Assembly: GCA_937910975.1 (NCBI GenBank)
Contig: CALEMZ010000043.1
Location: 1 to 5,404, forward strand
Length of the DNA: 5,404 nucleotides
Direction of reading: 5' to 3'
DNA from: an uncultured Pseudorhodobacter sp.
Lineage (GTDB): Bacteria; Pseudomonadota; Alphaproteobacteria; Rhodobacterales; Rhodobacteraceae
Shown: positions 1 through 5,387 of the stretch, piece by piece
How positions within the stretch are numbered: the stretch's first letter is position 1
How the letters are laid out: every line of letters starts with the position of its first letter
Notes under the pieces: model-generated
Databases searched by the model: none
Seen by the model: the letters and a program-made list of their open reading frames with translations, nothing else
What the model was told of the DNA's origin: nothing
Made by a program: the position numbers and the translations under genes

Positions 1-1
1 C

Positions 2-238
2 ACTGTCGCTGGCGTCGAAGGCCAGTTTGATGTGATGGCAACGGTCGCTGGTGGTGGCCTGTCCGGCCAGGCTGGTGCTGTGAAGCACGGTGTTTCGAAA
101 GCTCTGCAGCTTTACGATCCCACCTTGCGCGCGGCTCTGAAAGCCGCAGGCTTCCTGACCCGCGACAGCCGTGTGGTTGAGCGTAAGAAATACGGCAAAG
201 CCAAAGCGCGTAAGAGCTTCCAGTTCTCCAAGCGCTAA
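2..238 (+). CDS. rpsI: 30S ribosomal protein S9, C-terminal part (5' end outside window)
   Basis: This is the last 78 residues of ribosomal protein S9, a small-subunit protein of the 30S head whose basic C-terminal tail reaches the P site and contacts tRNA. The frame is open from base 2 and reads TVAGVEGQFDV before an internal Met. The family signature GGGLSGQAGAVKHG is followed by ALQLYDPTLRAALKAAG, then FLTRDSRVVERKKYGKAKAR, and the protein ends in the nearly universal QFSKR. The TAA stop is at 236-238. The Met at base 32 is internal, not a start, because S9 homology continues upstream of it. A full S9 is about 130-160 residues, so roughly half is missing to the left; rplM normally lies upstream in bacteria but is not visible. 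A strong intrinsic terminator follows 30 bases after the stop, so this is the end of its transcription unit. The sequence looks intact and functional. Confidence 0.97.
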   Translation, partial: TVAGVEGQFDVMATVAGGGLSGQAGAVKHGVSKALQLYDPTLRAALKAAGFLTRDSRVVERKKYGKAKARKSFQFSKR

Positions 239-267
239 GCGACACTGTAAGAAAATACAACGAAATC

Positions 268-297
268 AAGGACTTGCAGAAATGCAGGTCCTTTTTT
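268..297 (+). terminator. Rho-independent terminator after rpsI
   Basis: The arms AGGACTTGCA (269-278) and TGCAGGTCCT (283-292) pair over ten bases with a single G-T wobble, closed by a GAAA tetraloop of the stable GNRA type (279-282). One more A-T pair (268 with 293) can form using the first Ts of the tract. A run of six Ts (292-297) follows directly. This is a textbook intrinsic terminator ending the rpsI transcript, and it separates the ribosomal operon from the integrase gene downstream. Confidence 0.93.
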
Positions 298-332
298 CTA
301 TGTAGCAGAACCCTAGCAGCCGCCAATGTTTG

Positions 333-361
333 TTGACACGTTGGGTTAGCGGAAATAGCAG
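333..361 (+). promoter_or_regulatory. Candidate sigma-70 promoter for the integrase gene
   Basis: A perfect -35 hexamer TTGACA sits at 333-338. At a 17-base spacing the -10 position is TAGCAG (356-361), only a three-of-six match to TATAAT. Transcription would start near 368 and give a leader of about 30 bases before the ATG at 397. The rpsI terminator lies just upstream, so the integrase needs its own promoter. The -35 is convincing and the -10 is weak. The gene also lacks a good Shine-Dalgarno sequence; only a GGG near 386-388 is seen. Confidence 0.4.
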
Positions 362-396
362 TATTGTAGCGTTTTCACCTGCTCTGGGCGTTACAA

Positions 397-1662
397 ATGG
401 CATACTACGAAAACAAGGTTGAGCATTTTGGCGGGGCACTGGTGCTGTTCCAACGCAACCTCACCGTGGCAGTGCCCAACTCACAAACCCATCGTGCACC
501 AACTTGGTATATGCGCCTCAAGATTGGTGGGCACACGGGTTATGTTACCAAGAGCACAAAACTGACGGTTTACGAAGATGCTTATGAGTTTGCCAAGAGT
601 GAGTTGCTGAGGCTGCAGCAGGCAAAGCGTCTTGGGCATAGCTTGAAAGAATACACGTTTGAGCAGCACTGGCAGGATTGGTTCGACCGCAATCTGAAGA
701 ATGAGCGTTGGAAAGCAGAGCGACAAAACTGGCATGAGAAATATGCCGCCCGTTACTTCAAGCCCTACTTTAGCCATGCTGACGGCACCAGCCTGCGGCT
801 TAATGAGCTGACGCTTCAGGTGCAGGAAGGGTATTGGGATTGGCGTATCAACTACTGGGACACTGATCGTGGGCAGCGCCTGCAAACTTACAATCCCAAA
901 CGCCGTAATGCGAAAACCCAGACCACAAATAACGCCAAGCGCAAACCAGCTGTGAAGACACTGCAGATGGAACAAAGTGCGCTGAACCAGATCTTTTTTG
1001 ATGCGGCGCAGCGGGGCAGATTGGAGAGGGTGATCAAGCTCAAAGCACCCGTTCATAATGGTAGGGTTAAGCGTCGACCAGGCTTTGACACGGATGATTA
1101 CACCAAGCTCACGCAGTATCTGCGCAGCTATCGTGATGGCATTGGGGCGTTTAAGACTGTTGGGTCAAATGCTAGGCATGATCTTCAGCGCCAACAGCTG
1201 TACTACTTTGTGCTTTTCTTGGCCAATAGCGGACTGCGGGTGGGTGAAGAACGAGAAATGCTGTGGCGTGATGTGCAGTTTGATGCGCCTGTAGAGGGCG
1301 GCACAGACACAGTGGCTGAAATTTACGTCAGCAAGCACACCAAAAAGGGCGAAGCACGCAAAGTGCAGACACAGCCCAATGCCAATAACTATCTCAAGCT
1401 GTGGCGGGAAATATCACCCTATAAGGGGCATAATGATCTGGTTTGGTTCGGCCAAAGCAGTCAAGACGGCAAACCTGTAAAGTTCGTTGATCTAAACCGT
1501 GGCTTCCAAATTTTCTTAAGCAAGGTTCCCGTTGAAGGACGCACAGATGGCTTGGTTCATGATCGTGATGGGGAAAAGCGCACCCTGTATTCGCTGCGTC
1601 ATAGCTATGCGACCATGCGACTTGATCGGGGTGATGGCGTTGCTCCCATTGCAGAACAGTGA
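397..1662 (+). pseudogene. Tyrosine recombinase/phage-type integrase, 3'-truncated
   Basis: This is a site-specific tyrosine recombinase that would integrate or excise a prophage or genomic island. The 421-residue reading has an N-terminal arm-type region (about 1-80; GGHTGYVTKSTKL), a helical core-binding domain (about 85-200; TFEQHWQDWFDRNL) and a catalytic domain from about 235. Visible catalytic elements are box I FLANSGLRVGEEREMLWRDV with Arg281, a lysine in HTKKGEARK (316 or 317), and box II TLYSLRHSYATMRL with Arg401. Tyr398 stands where most members have the first His of HxxR, a variant I recall in this integrase subfamily. After MRLDRG the protein ends within ten residues (DGVAPIAEQ). 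The expected LAKNMGTS-like stretch, the box III His/Trp and the nucleophilic Tyr are missing, roughly 40-60 residues. Those last residues are encoded by DNA antisense to a DUF1127 gene fragment, so the true 3' end was lost by deletion or rearrangement. Catalysis is therefore not expected. Codon use is AT-richer than in the genes to the right, as expected for acquired DNA. The start is the ATG at 397. Confidence 0.88.
1625..1637. other. Deletion/rearrangement junction between integrase and DUF1127 remnants
   Basis: To the left of this interval the plus strand still reads as integrase (MRLDRG, up to about 1632). To the right the minus strand reads as DUF1127 (WEQRH ends at 1634). Both proteins lose family resemblance when read across it, so the breakpoint is placed here. 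No IS end, target duplication or obvious repeat marks the join. The uncertainty is about ten bases on each side. Confidence 0.6.
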
Positions 1663-1741
1663 CGGCCAGCGCAAAAACGACGGCGGCCACAGGGGGCAGC
1701 GGGCGATTGGCGATCAACGTCTCAATATTCTGGTAAGTCAT
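1634..1741 (-). pseudogene. DUF1127 (YjiS-like) small protein, N-terminal fragment
   Basis: Read on the minus strand from the ATG at 1741, the first 36 codons (starting MTYQNIETLIANRPLPP, then VAAVVFALAVTVLQWEQRH) look like the beginning of a small alphaproteobacterial DUF1127 protein: a short polar start, NRPLPP, a hydrophobic stretch and a W-x-x-R segment. In intact members this is followed by a basic, arginine-rich stretch and a conserved LxxLxxxxLxDIGL helix. Here the frame runs into sequence antisense to the integrase gene (HPDQVAWSHSYD and on to a stop at 1394), so the diagnostic second half is missing. A good ribosome-binding site, GAGGA (minus strand 1751-1747), lies five bases before the ATG and favours it over the in-frame ATG at 1753. 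The left arm of an inverted repeat (1754-1766) sits immediately upstream. DUF1127 function is poorly defined; some members have been linked to small-RNA, phosphate or stress phenotypes. The assignment rests on style recognition of the N-terminal half only. Confidence 0.62.
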
Positions 1742-1753
1742 GAGATTCCTCAT

Positions 1754-1791
1754 TTGTAGCCATACAATCTGGATTGACTGTATGGTTACAA
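1754..1791. promoter_or_regulatory. Inverted repeat, probable operator in the divergent DUF1127/MocR gap
   Basis: The arms TTGTAGCCATACA (1754-1766) and TGTATGGTTACAA (1779-1791) are reverse complements at 12 of 13 positions, separated by 12 bases. They fill most of the gap between the DUF1127 start on the minus strand and the MocR gene on the plus strand. The right arm lies in the spacer of the proposed MocR promoter, and the left arm sits just upstream of the DUF1127 ribosome-binding site. Binding by a dimer of the adjacent MocR protein could therefore repress its own gene and control the divergent one. The lack of a T-tract argues against a terminator. The symmetry is seen directly; the identity of the binding protein is inferred. 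Confidence 0.68.
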
Positions 1792-1802
1792 TGTCGCAGA
1801 AT
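1774..1802 (+). promoter_or_regulatory. Candidate sigma-70 promoter of the MocR-type gene
   Basis: The -35 TTGACT (1774-1779, five of six) and -10 CAGAAT (1797-1802, four of six) are 17 bases apart. Transcription would start near 1809, leaving a leader of about 20 bases that contains the GGGGGA ribosome-binding site at 1818-1823. The promoter overlaps the right half of the inverted repeat, which suggests autoregulation. It also makes a start at the TTG at 1802 unlikely, since that codon would lie in the -10 box. Confidence 0.45.
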
Positions 1803-1828
1803 TGCCTAAATTATGCTGGGGGAACATT

Positions 1829-3232
1829 GTGACTGGTACAAATTGGCTGCCAAACTTGATACAATACCCCGGCCCCAAGTACTTGGCGCTGGTGCGTGCG
1901 CTACGTGAGGCTATACGATCCGGGGTGCTGCTGCCCGATAGCCAATTGCCCACGGTGCGGGATCTGGCATGGCAAATCAAAGTGACGCCGGGCACAGTGT
2001 CGCGCGCCTATCAATTGGCCACTCAAGAGGGGCTTCTGGCGGCGACGATCGGGCGCGGTACTTTTGTTGCCTCGGCCACGCCACGATTTGGGCCGACGCA
2101 AAGCTTTTATGTAGAGCGAGACCCTGTACTCTTGGCTGGCCGGATTGATATGCGTTCACCCAAATTGCCCGATGTCGGGCAGGGGGCGGCCTTTAATGCG
2201 GCCTTGGCGGCGCTTTCGGGACAGGTGGAAACCGATTGGCTAGACTATCCCAGCCAGCGCAACGAGGCCGCGTTGCGTGCGGCGGTTGTCGACTGGCTCC
2301 AAAAGCGGGTGTTGGGTGCGGTGACGGCGGATGATGTGGCGCTGAGCTATGGTGGGCAGAGCGCGATCAACCTGATATTCCAATGCTGTTTGCGGGGTGA
2401 CCGGCCGATGGTGCTGATCGAGGATCTGGCCTATGCCGGGTTTCGCCATGCCGCCCGCCTCTCACGTGCTGAATTGCTGGCAATCGAGGTTGATGAAGAG
2501 GGTCTGCGCCCCGACGCGCTAGAGGCCGCCTGCCGCCGTCACAGCCCGCAGATTTTATGCATCACGACGGAGGCGCAGAACCCCACGACCGTTCGGATGC
2601 CCGTACATCGACGTATAGAAATTGCTGAAATTGCAAAAGCTTATGAGATACAAATCATCGAAGATGATTGTTATTCCATCGCCCAGAGCAACTACCCTGC
2701 GCTACGCGCCCTGGCGCCGGAGCGGACGTGGTATGTGGGCAGTTTTTCCAAAAGCATCTCGGCTGCGCTGCGCTTAGGTTATGTGGTTTGCCCCAGTGGG
2801 ATGGGGCAGGCGGGGCGCCTGACTGCACAGCACAGCTTTTTTGGCCTCGCGCGTCCTGTCGCGGATTTGTGCCAAGCGATTTTAACCTCGGGGGAAGCGG
2901 ATGCGCTGCGCTTGGCGGTGCAAGAGGGGTTTTCGGATAGGCTGGAAGGGGTGGTGAACGCTTTGGGTGCTTATGATCTTTCCTGGCAGCCGGGGCTGCC
3001 TTTCGTTTGGCTTCGGTTGCCCTCAGGCTGGCGCGCCTCGGTCTTCGCCCGGATGGCCGAGGCCGAGGGCGTATTGTTGCGCTCTGCCGATGAGTTTGCC
3101 TTGAACCATGGCCGCGCGCCCAATGCGGTGCGGCTGGCCTTGCCTGGCAACCATAGTCGCGAACAGATCGAAGGCGCCTGCCGTCGCCTCGCCCGGTTGC
3201 TCGAGAGCCCGCTGGCAGAGCTTTCGGTGTGA
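1829..3232 (+). CDS. MocR/PdxR-type transcriptional regulator (GntR wHTH fused to aminotransferase-like domain)
   Basis: This cytoplasmic regulator has an N-terminal GntR winged helix (about residues 14-80; LPTVRDLAWQIKVTPGTVSRAYQLA, then the wing GRGTFVA) and a C-terminal fold-type I aminotransferase-like domain (about 105-460). MocR proteins bind PLP, often an amine or amino acid ligand too, and control genes for B6, GABA, taurine or polyamine metabolism. PLP-site residues are visible: Asn251 in QNPTT, Asp279/Asp280 in IEDDCYS, the Schiff-base Lys308 in GSFSKS and a carboxylate-binding candidate Arg435 in VRLAL. The length of 467 residues is normal for the family. The GTG at 1829 is chosen because GGGGGA (1818-1823) lies five bases upstream and the resulting N-terminus (MTGTNWLPNL) resembles relatives. 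A TTG at 1802 would add nine residues but overlaps the likely -10 box. The gene is divergent from a broken DUF1127 gene and shares a palindromic operator with it. A transporter operon lies downstream on the same strand. The effector cannot be told from sequence; direct aminotransferase activity is possible but less likely. Confidence 0.9.
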   Translation: MTGTNWLPNLIQYPGPKYLALVRALREAIRSGVLLPDSQLPTVRDLAWQIKVTPGTVSRAYQLATQEGLLAATIGRGTFVASATPRFGPTQSFYVERDPVLLAGRIDMRSPKLPDVGQGAAFNAALAALSGQVETDWLDYPSQRNEAALRAAVVDWLQKRVLGAVTADDVALSYGGQSAINLIFQCCLRGDRPMVLIEDLAYAGFRHAARLSRAELLAIEVDEEGLRPDALEAACRRHSPQILCITTEAQNPTTVRMPVHRRIEIAEIAKAYEIQIIEDDCYSIAQSNYPALRALAPERTWYVGSFSKSISAALRLGYVVCPSGMGQAGRLTAQHSFFGLARPVADLCQAILTSGEADALRLAVQEGFSDRLEGVVNALGAYDLSWQPGLPFVWLRLPSGWRASVFARMAEAEGVLLRSADEFALNHGRAPNAVRLALPGNHSREQIEGACRRLARLLESPLAELSV

Positions 3233-3275
3233 CTGTTGCATTCCTGACTCGGAGCAATGATTTGAAATTGCGGCG

Positions 3276-3303
3276 CTTGACCGATTGCACCTGAACGCCC
3301 ACT
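3276..3303 (+). promoter_or_regulatory. Weak promoter-like elements before the 86-residue ORF
   Basis: CTTGAC (3276-3281) is followed after 16 bases by CCCACT (3298-3303). This resembles the alphaproteobacterial heat-shock (RpoH) style of CTTGAC plus a C-rich -10, but it fits neither RpoH nor the housekeeping consensus well. A CATAAT at 3319-3324 could serve as a -10 but has no matching -35. The 108-base gap after the MocR stop leaves room for a promoter and the region is AT-richer, yet none is convincing. Confidence 0.2.
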
Positions 3304-3340
3304 TTCAAACTATCGAAGCATAATAAAAAAGAGACCCAAA

Positions 3341-3601
3341 ATGGGAATTCAAACAGGTTTTCATGCGCCCAATGGCGGCGGAGATTTTCTCGGCTACCGC
3401 AAAGCCCGCAACGGCGGCACAGAAGTCGTCTATGACGATGGCGTCAGCCGTCGCATAGTGTGGCGTGTGTCCGGCCATGCTGTAAACGAGGCGCAGCTTT
3501 CGGACGCGCTGCGCCAGGCGGTTTCCGCGCTTAAGGTCGTTCCAGCGTTGATTTCCGAGGTTGGCAAGCGCGCAATCGCCCTCGAACGCGTCGGCGCCTG
3601 A
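3341..3601 (+). CDS. Hypothetical protein, 86 residues
   Basis: I do not recognise this protein. It is a small soluble product with a glycine-rich start (GIQTGFHAPNGGGDFLGYRKA), a likely beta-strand region (TEVVYDDGVSRRIVWRVSG), then a probable helical half (NEAQLSDALRQAVSALKVV). No signal peptide, membrane segment or cysteine is seen. Third codon positions are largely G or C, much as in the neighbouring genes, which supports real coding, and no longer ORF competes in this interval. The start is the ATG at 3341 with a modest ribosome-binding site, GAGA at 3331-3334, six bases upstream. It lies 108 bases after the MocR stop and about 90 bases before the first permease, all on one strand, so it may be co-transcribed with either side. 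It could also be the remnant of a longer gene, but no homologous extension is visible in other frames. No function is assigned. Confidence 0.6.
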   Translation: MGIQTGFHAPNGGGDFLGYRKARNGGTEVVYDDGVSRRIVWRVSGHAVNEAQLSDALRQAVSALKVVPALISEVGKRAIALERVGA

Positions 3602-3690
3602 CCTGCGTTTCCTTCAGACAATTTCATCTCTGGCCTTTTCACGGCGCAAAAGCTGTGCAACAAATTGGAAAAGCAACCGGGACAGGGTGG

Positions 3691-4581
3691 ATGATGAACG
3701 CGGAATCGCGATGGGCCAAGCTACGCCGAACTGAGGCAGCCAATGGGTTGCTGATGATAAGCCCACCGGCGATTTACGCCATTTTGATGCTGGCCGCCCC
3801 GCTTGGCACCATCTTGCTTTATAGCTTTCTGACCGATGGCTATCTGGAGATCATCCGCGATTTTACAATGGCCAATTATGTTGAGGCCTGGACGAATGAG
3901 CTTTACCGCTCGGTCATGGTCCGGTCTTTGGGCGTTTCCATGACGGTGACTTTGGTCACGGTTTTATTGGCCTTTCCCATCGCCTATTTCGTCAGCTTCC
4001 ACGTGGATCCATCAAAAAAAGCGCTTTGGCTGTTCCTGATCACAATCCCATTCTGGACCAGCTATCTGATCCGGGTGTTTCTGTGGAAGGTGATTCTAGG
4101 CTATAACGGCGTGGTAAATTCCGGGCTTTTGGGGCTAGGGATCATTGATGAGCCGCTGACGTTTATCCTTTATAATGTCAATTCCGTGGTCATCACGCTG
4201 GCCCATGCCTATGCACCTTTTGCGATTTTGCCGATCTTCGTGGCGCTGGAAAAGATTGACCGGTCTTATCTGGAGGCAGGTCAGGATTTGGGCGAGTCGA
4301 GGTTCATGACCTTCATTCGCGTCACGTTGCCCTTGACGATGCCGGGGGTGATTGCCTCGGTGTTGATCGTGTTCATCCCGACAATCGGCGATTATGTAAC
4401 GCCTCAACTTGTTGGCGGGCCAGAGGGGCGGATGGTGGCCAACCTCATTCAGCTGCAATATCTGAAGCTTGACAACTACCCGCTGGGTTCGGCCATTGCG
4501 GTCTCGGCCATGGGCATTGTGACCTTGGTCAGCCTGATCTTTATCGGATTGAATCGACGTTATCTGAAAGGGCCGAAGTGA
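3691..4581 (+). CDS. ABC transporter permease, PotB family (polyamine-type importer)
   Basis: This is an inner-membrane permease of a binding-protein-dependent ABC importer of the spermidine/putrescine (PotB, COG1176-like) class. About six membrane helices are visible, starting with LLMISPPAIYAILMLAAPLG near residue 20 and ending with AIAVSAMGIVTLVSLIFIGL. The cytoplasmic EAA loop that docks onto the ATPase is EAGQDLGESRFMTFIRVTLP (residues 195-214, key Gly201). The motif VFIPTIGDYVTPQLVGG is typical of PotB proteins. At 296 residues the length is normal. The ATG at 3691 or 3694 fits the family N-terminus; AGGG at 3684-3687 is better spaced (6 bases) for 3694. The GTG at 3655 would add 12 residues and lacks a ribosome-binding site. 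The stop overlaps the start of the next permease. The substrate cannot be fixed from permeases alone: polyamines are the default, but related systems carry other amines, opines or organic acids. Confidence 0.9.
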   Translation: MMNAESRWAKLRRTEAANGLLMISPPAIYAILMLAAPLGTILLYSFLTDGYLEIIRDFTMANYVEAWTNELYRSVMVRSLGVSMTVTLVTVLLAFPIAYFVSFHVDPSKKALWLFLITIPFWTSYLIRVFLWKVILGYNGVVNSGLLGLGIIDEPLTFILYNVNSVVITLAHAYAPFAILPIFVALEKIDRSYLEAGQDLGESRFMTFIRVTLPLTMPGVIASVLIVFIPTIGDYVTPQLVGGPEGRMVANLIQLQYLKLDNYPLGSAIAVSAMGIVTLVSLIFIGLNRRYLKGPK

Positions 4582-5387
4582 TGAGGGGTGGTTGGTTCAA
4601 GGTCTATGCCATTGGCTATCTTGTGTTTCTTTATGCGCCGATCATCATCCTGCCGATGTTCGCCTTCAATGATGCAACCGTGATTGCCTTTCCATTGACC
4701 GGGTTTTCCACGCGCTGGTTTTCGGCCATGCTGGAGCAGCCTGCGCTGCACATCGCGCTGAAAAATTCCTTGTTCATCGCTGTGGTATCTTCGGTTTTGG
4801 CAACAACATTGGGGATTTTTGCATCCCGCGCCACGACCCGCTATCGGTTTCCGATGAAGGCAGGGTTGATGGGCTTGATCATGCTGCCGCTGGTTCTGCC
4901 TGAGATTATCGTGGCCGTGTCACTGCTGGTGGTGCTGTTGGGGCTGGGCGTAAGCCTGTCGCTTTGGACGGTGATTTTGGGGCATGTGCTGATTTGCACG
5001 CCATTCACCATCGCGATCCTGTCCTCGGCTTTCCAAAGCTTGGATCAGAGCCTTGAGGAAGCCGCCTATGACCTTGGTGAAAGCCCGGCCTCGACATTCC
5101 GGCTGATCATCTTGCCGCTGGTGATGCCGGGGATAATTTCCAGCTTGCTGATCTCTTTCACGATCAGTCTGGATGAGTTCATCATTGCGTTCTTCCTTGC
5201 GGGCACCGAACCGACGCTGCCGGTGTATATCTTCTCTCAGTTCCGTTTCCCGTCGTCTGTGCCGGTGATCATGGCGCTTGGGACGGTGCTGGTGTGCATG
5301 TCTATTGTTTTGTTGGCTTGTGCAGAATATTTCCGTCGTCGCGGCATCGCGAAGGCGGGTGGAAAAAATACCGGAGGCTTCCTGTGA
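4581..5387 (+). CDS. ABC transporter permease, PotC family (polyamine-type importer)
   Basis: This is the second permease subunit, of the PotC (COG1177-like) class, which pairs with the PotB-type product to form the transmembrane channel. It has a first helix AIGYLVFLYAPIIILPMFAF, the family feature FNDATVIAFPLTGFSTRWF in the first periplasmic loop, and further helices to a basic tail (EYFRRRGIAK). The EAA loop reads EAAYDLGESPASTFRLIILP (residues 160-179, key Gly166). The segment SFTISLDEFIIAFFLAG is typical of PotC. Its 268 residues are a normal length. The ATG at 4581 shares its first base with the last base of the upstream TGA, giving translational coupling; the GTG at 4578 would add one residue. 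AGGG at 4569-4572 may serve as its ribosome-binding site. The gene overlaps the following GTG start by four bases. The ATPase and binding protein of this transporter are not in the window. Confidence 0.92.
   Translation: MRGGWFKVYAIGYLVFLYAPIIILPMFAFNDATVIAFPLTGFSTRWFSAMLEQPALHIALKNSLFIAVVSSVLATTLGIFASRATTRYRFPMKAGLMGLIMLPLVLPEIIVAVSLLVVLLGLGVSLSLWTVILGHVLICTPFTIAILSSAFQSLDQSLEEAAYDLGESPASTFRLIILPLVMPGIISSLLISFTISLDEFIIAFFLAGTEPTLPVYIFSQFRFPSSVPVIMALGTVLVCMSIVLLACAEYFRRRGIAKAGGKNTGGFL

Noticed and set aside
239..396. tRNA gene or tRNA-derived attachment site next to the integrase
   Set aside because: No cloverleaf, T-loop GTTCRA or CCA-type end is visible. The only strong structure is the rpsI terminator.
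481..1056. Minus-strand open frame of 191 codons opposite the integrase
   Set aside because: It has no recognisable domain and no ribosome-binding site that I can see. It lies wholly antisense to a clear integrase coding sequence, so it is a shadow.
1802..1828. Upstream TTG start for the MocR protein (nine extra residues)
   Set aside because: It overlaps the likely -10 box and has no ribosome-binding site. The GTG at 1829 has a well-spaced GGGGGA and gives a family-like N-terminus.
3236..3257. Hairpin just after the MocR stop (TTGC...GCAA with TCC/GGA)
   Set aside because: The stem is short, needs a two-base bulge and has no T-tract, so it is not a credible terminator.
2655..3308. Minus-strand open frame of 217 codons opposite the MocR 3' half
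   Set aside because: The product is low-complexity, rich in Arg, Pro and Ala, as expected from the antisense of GC-rich coding DNA. The MocR protein on the other strand is well supported.
3631..3645. Possible sigma-54 promoter before the PotB-family gene (GG-N10-GC)
   Set aside because: The spacing fits, but the -12 element reads CGGC instead of TTGC and the -24 element lacks the ACG after TGGC. This is a chance match.
3655..3690. Upstream GTG start for the PotB-family permease
   Set aside because: No Shine-Dalgarno sequence precedes it, and the extra residues (MQQIGKATGTGW) do not look like PotB N-termini.
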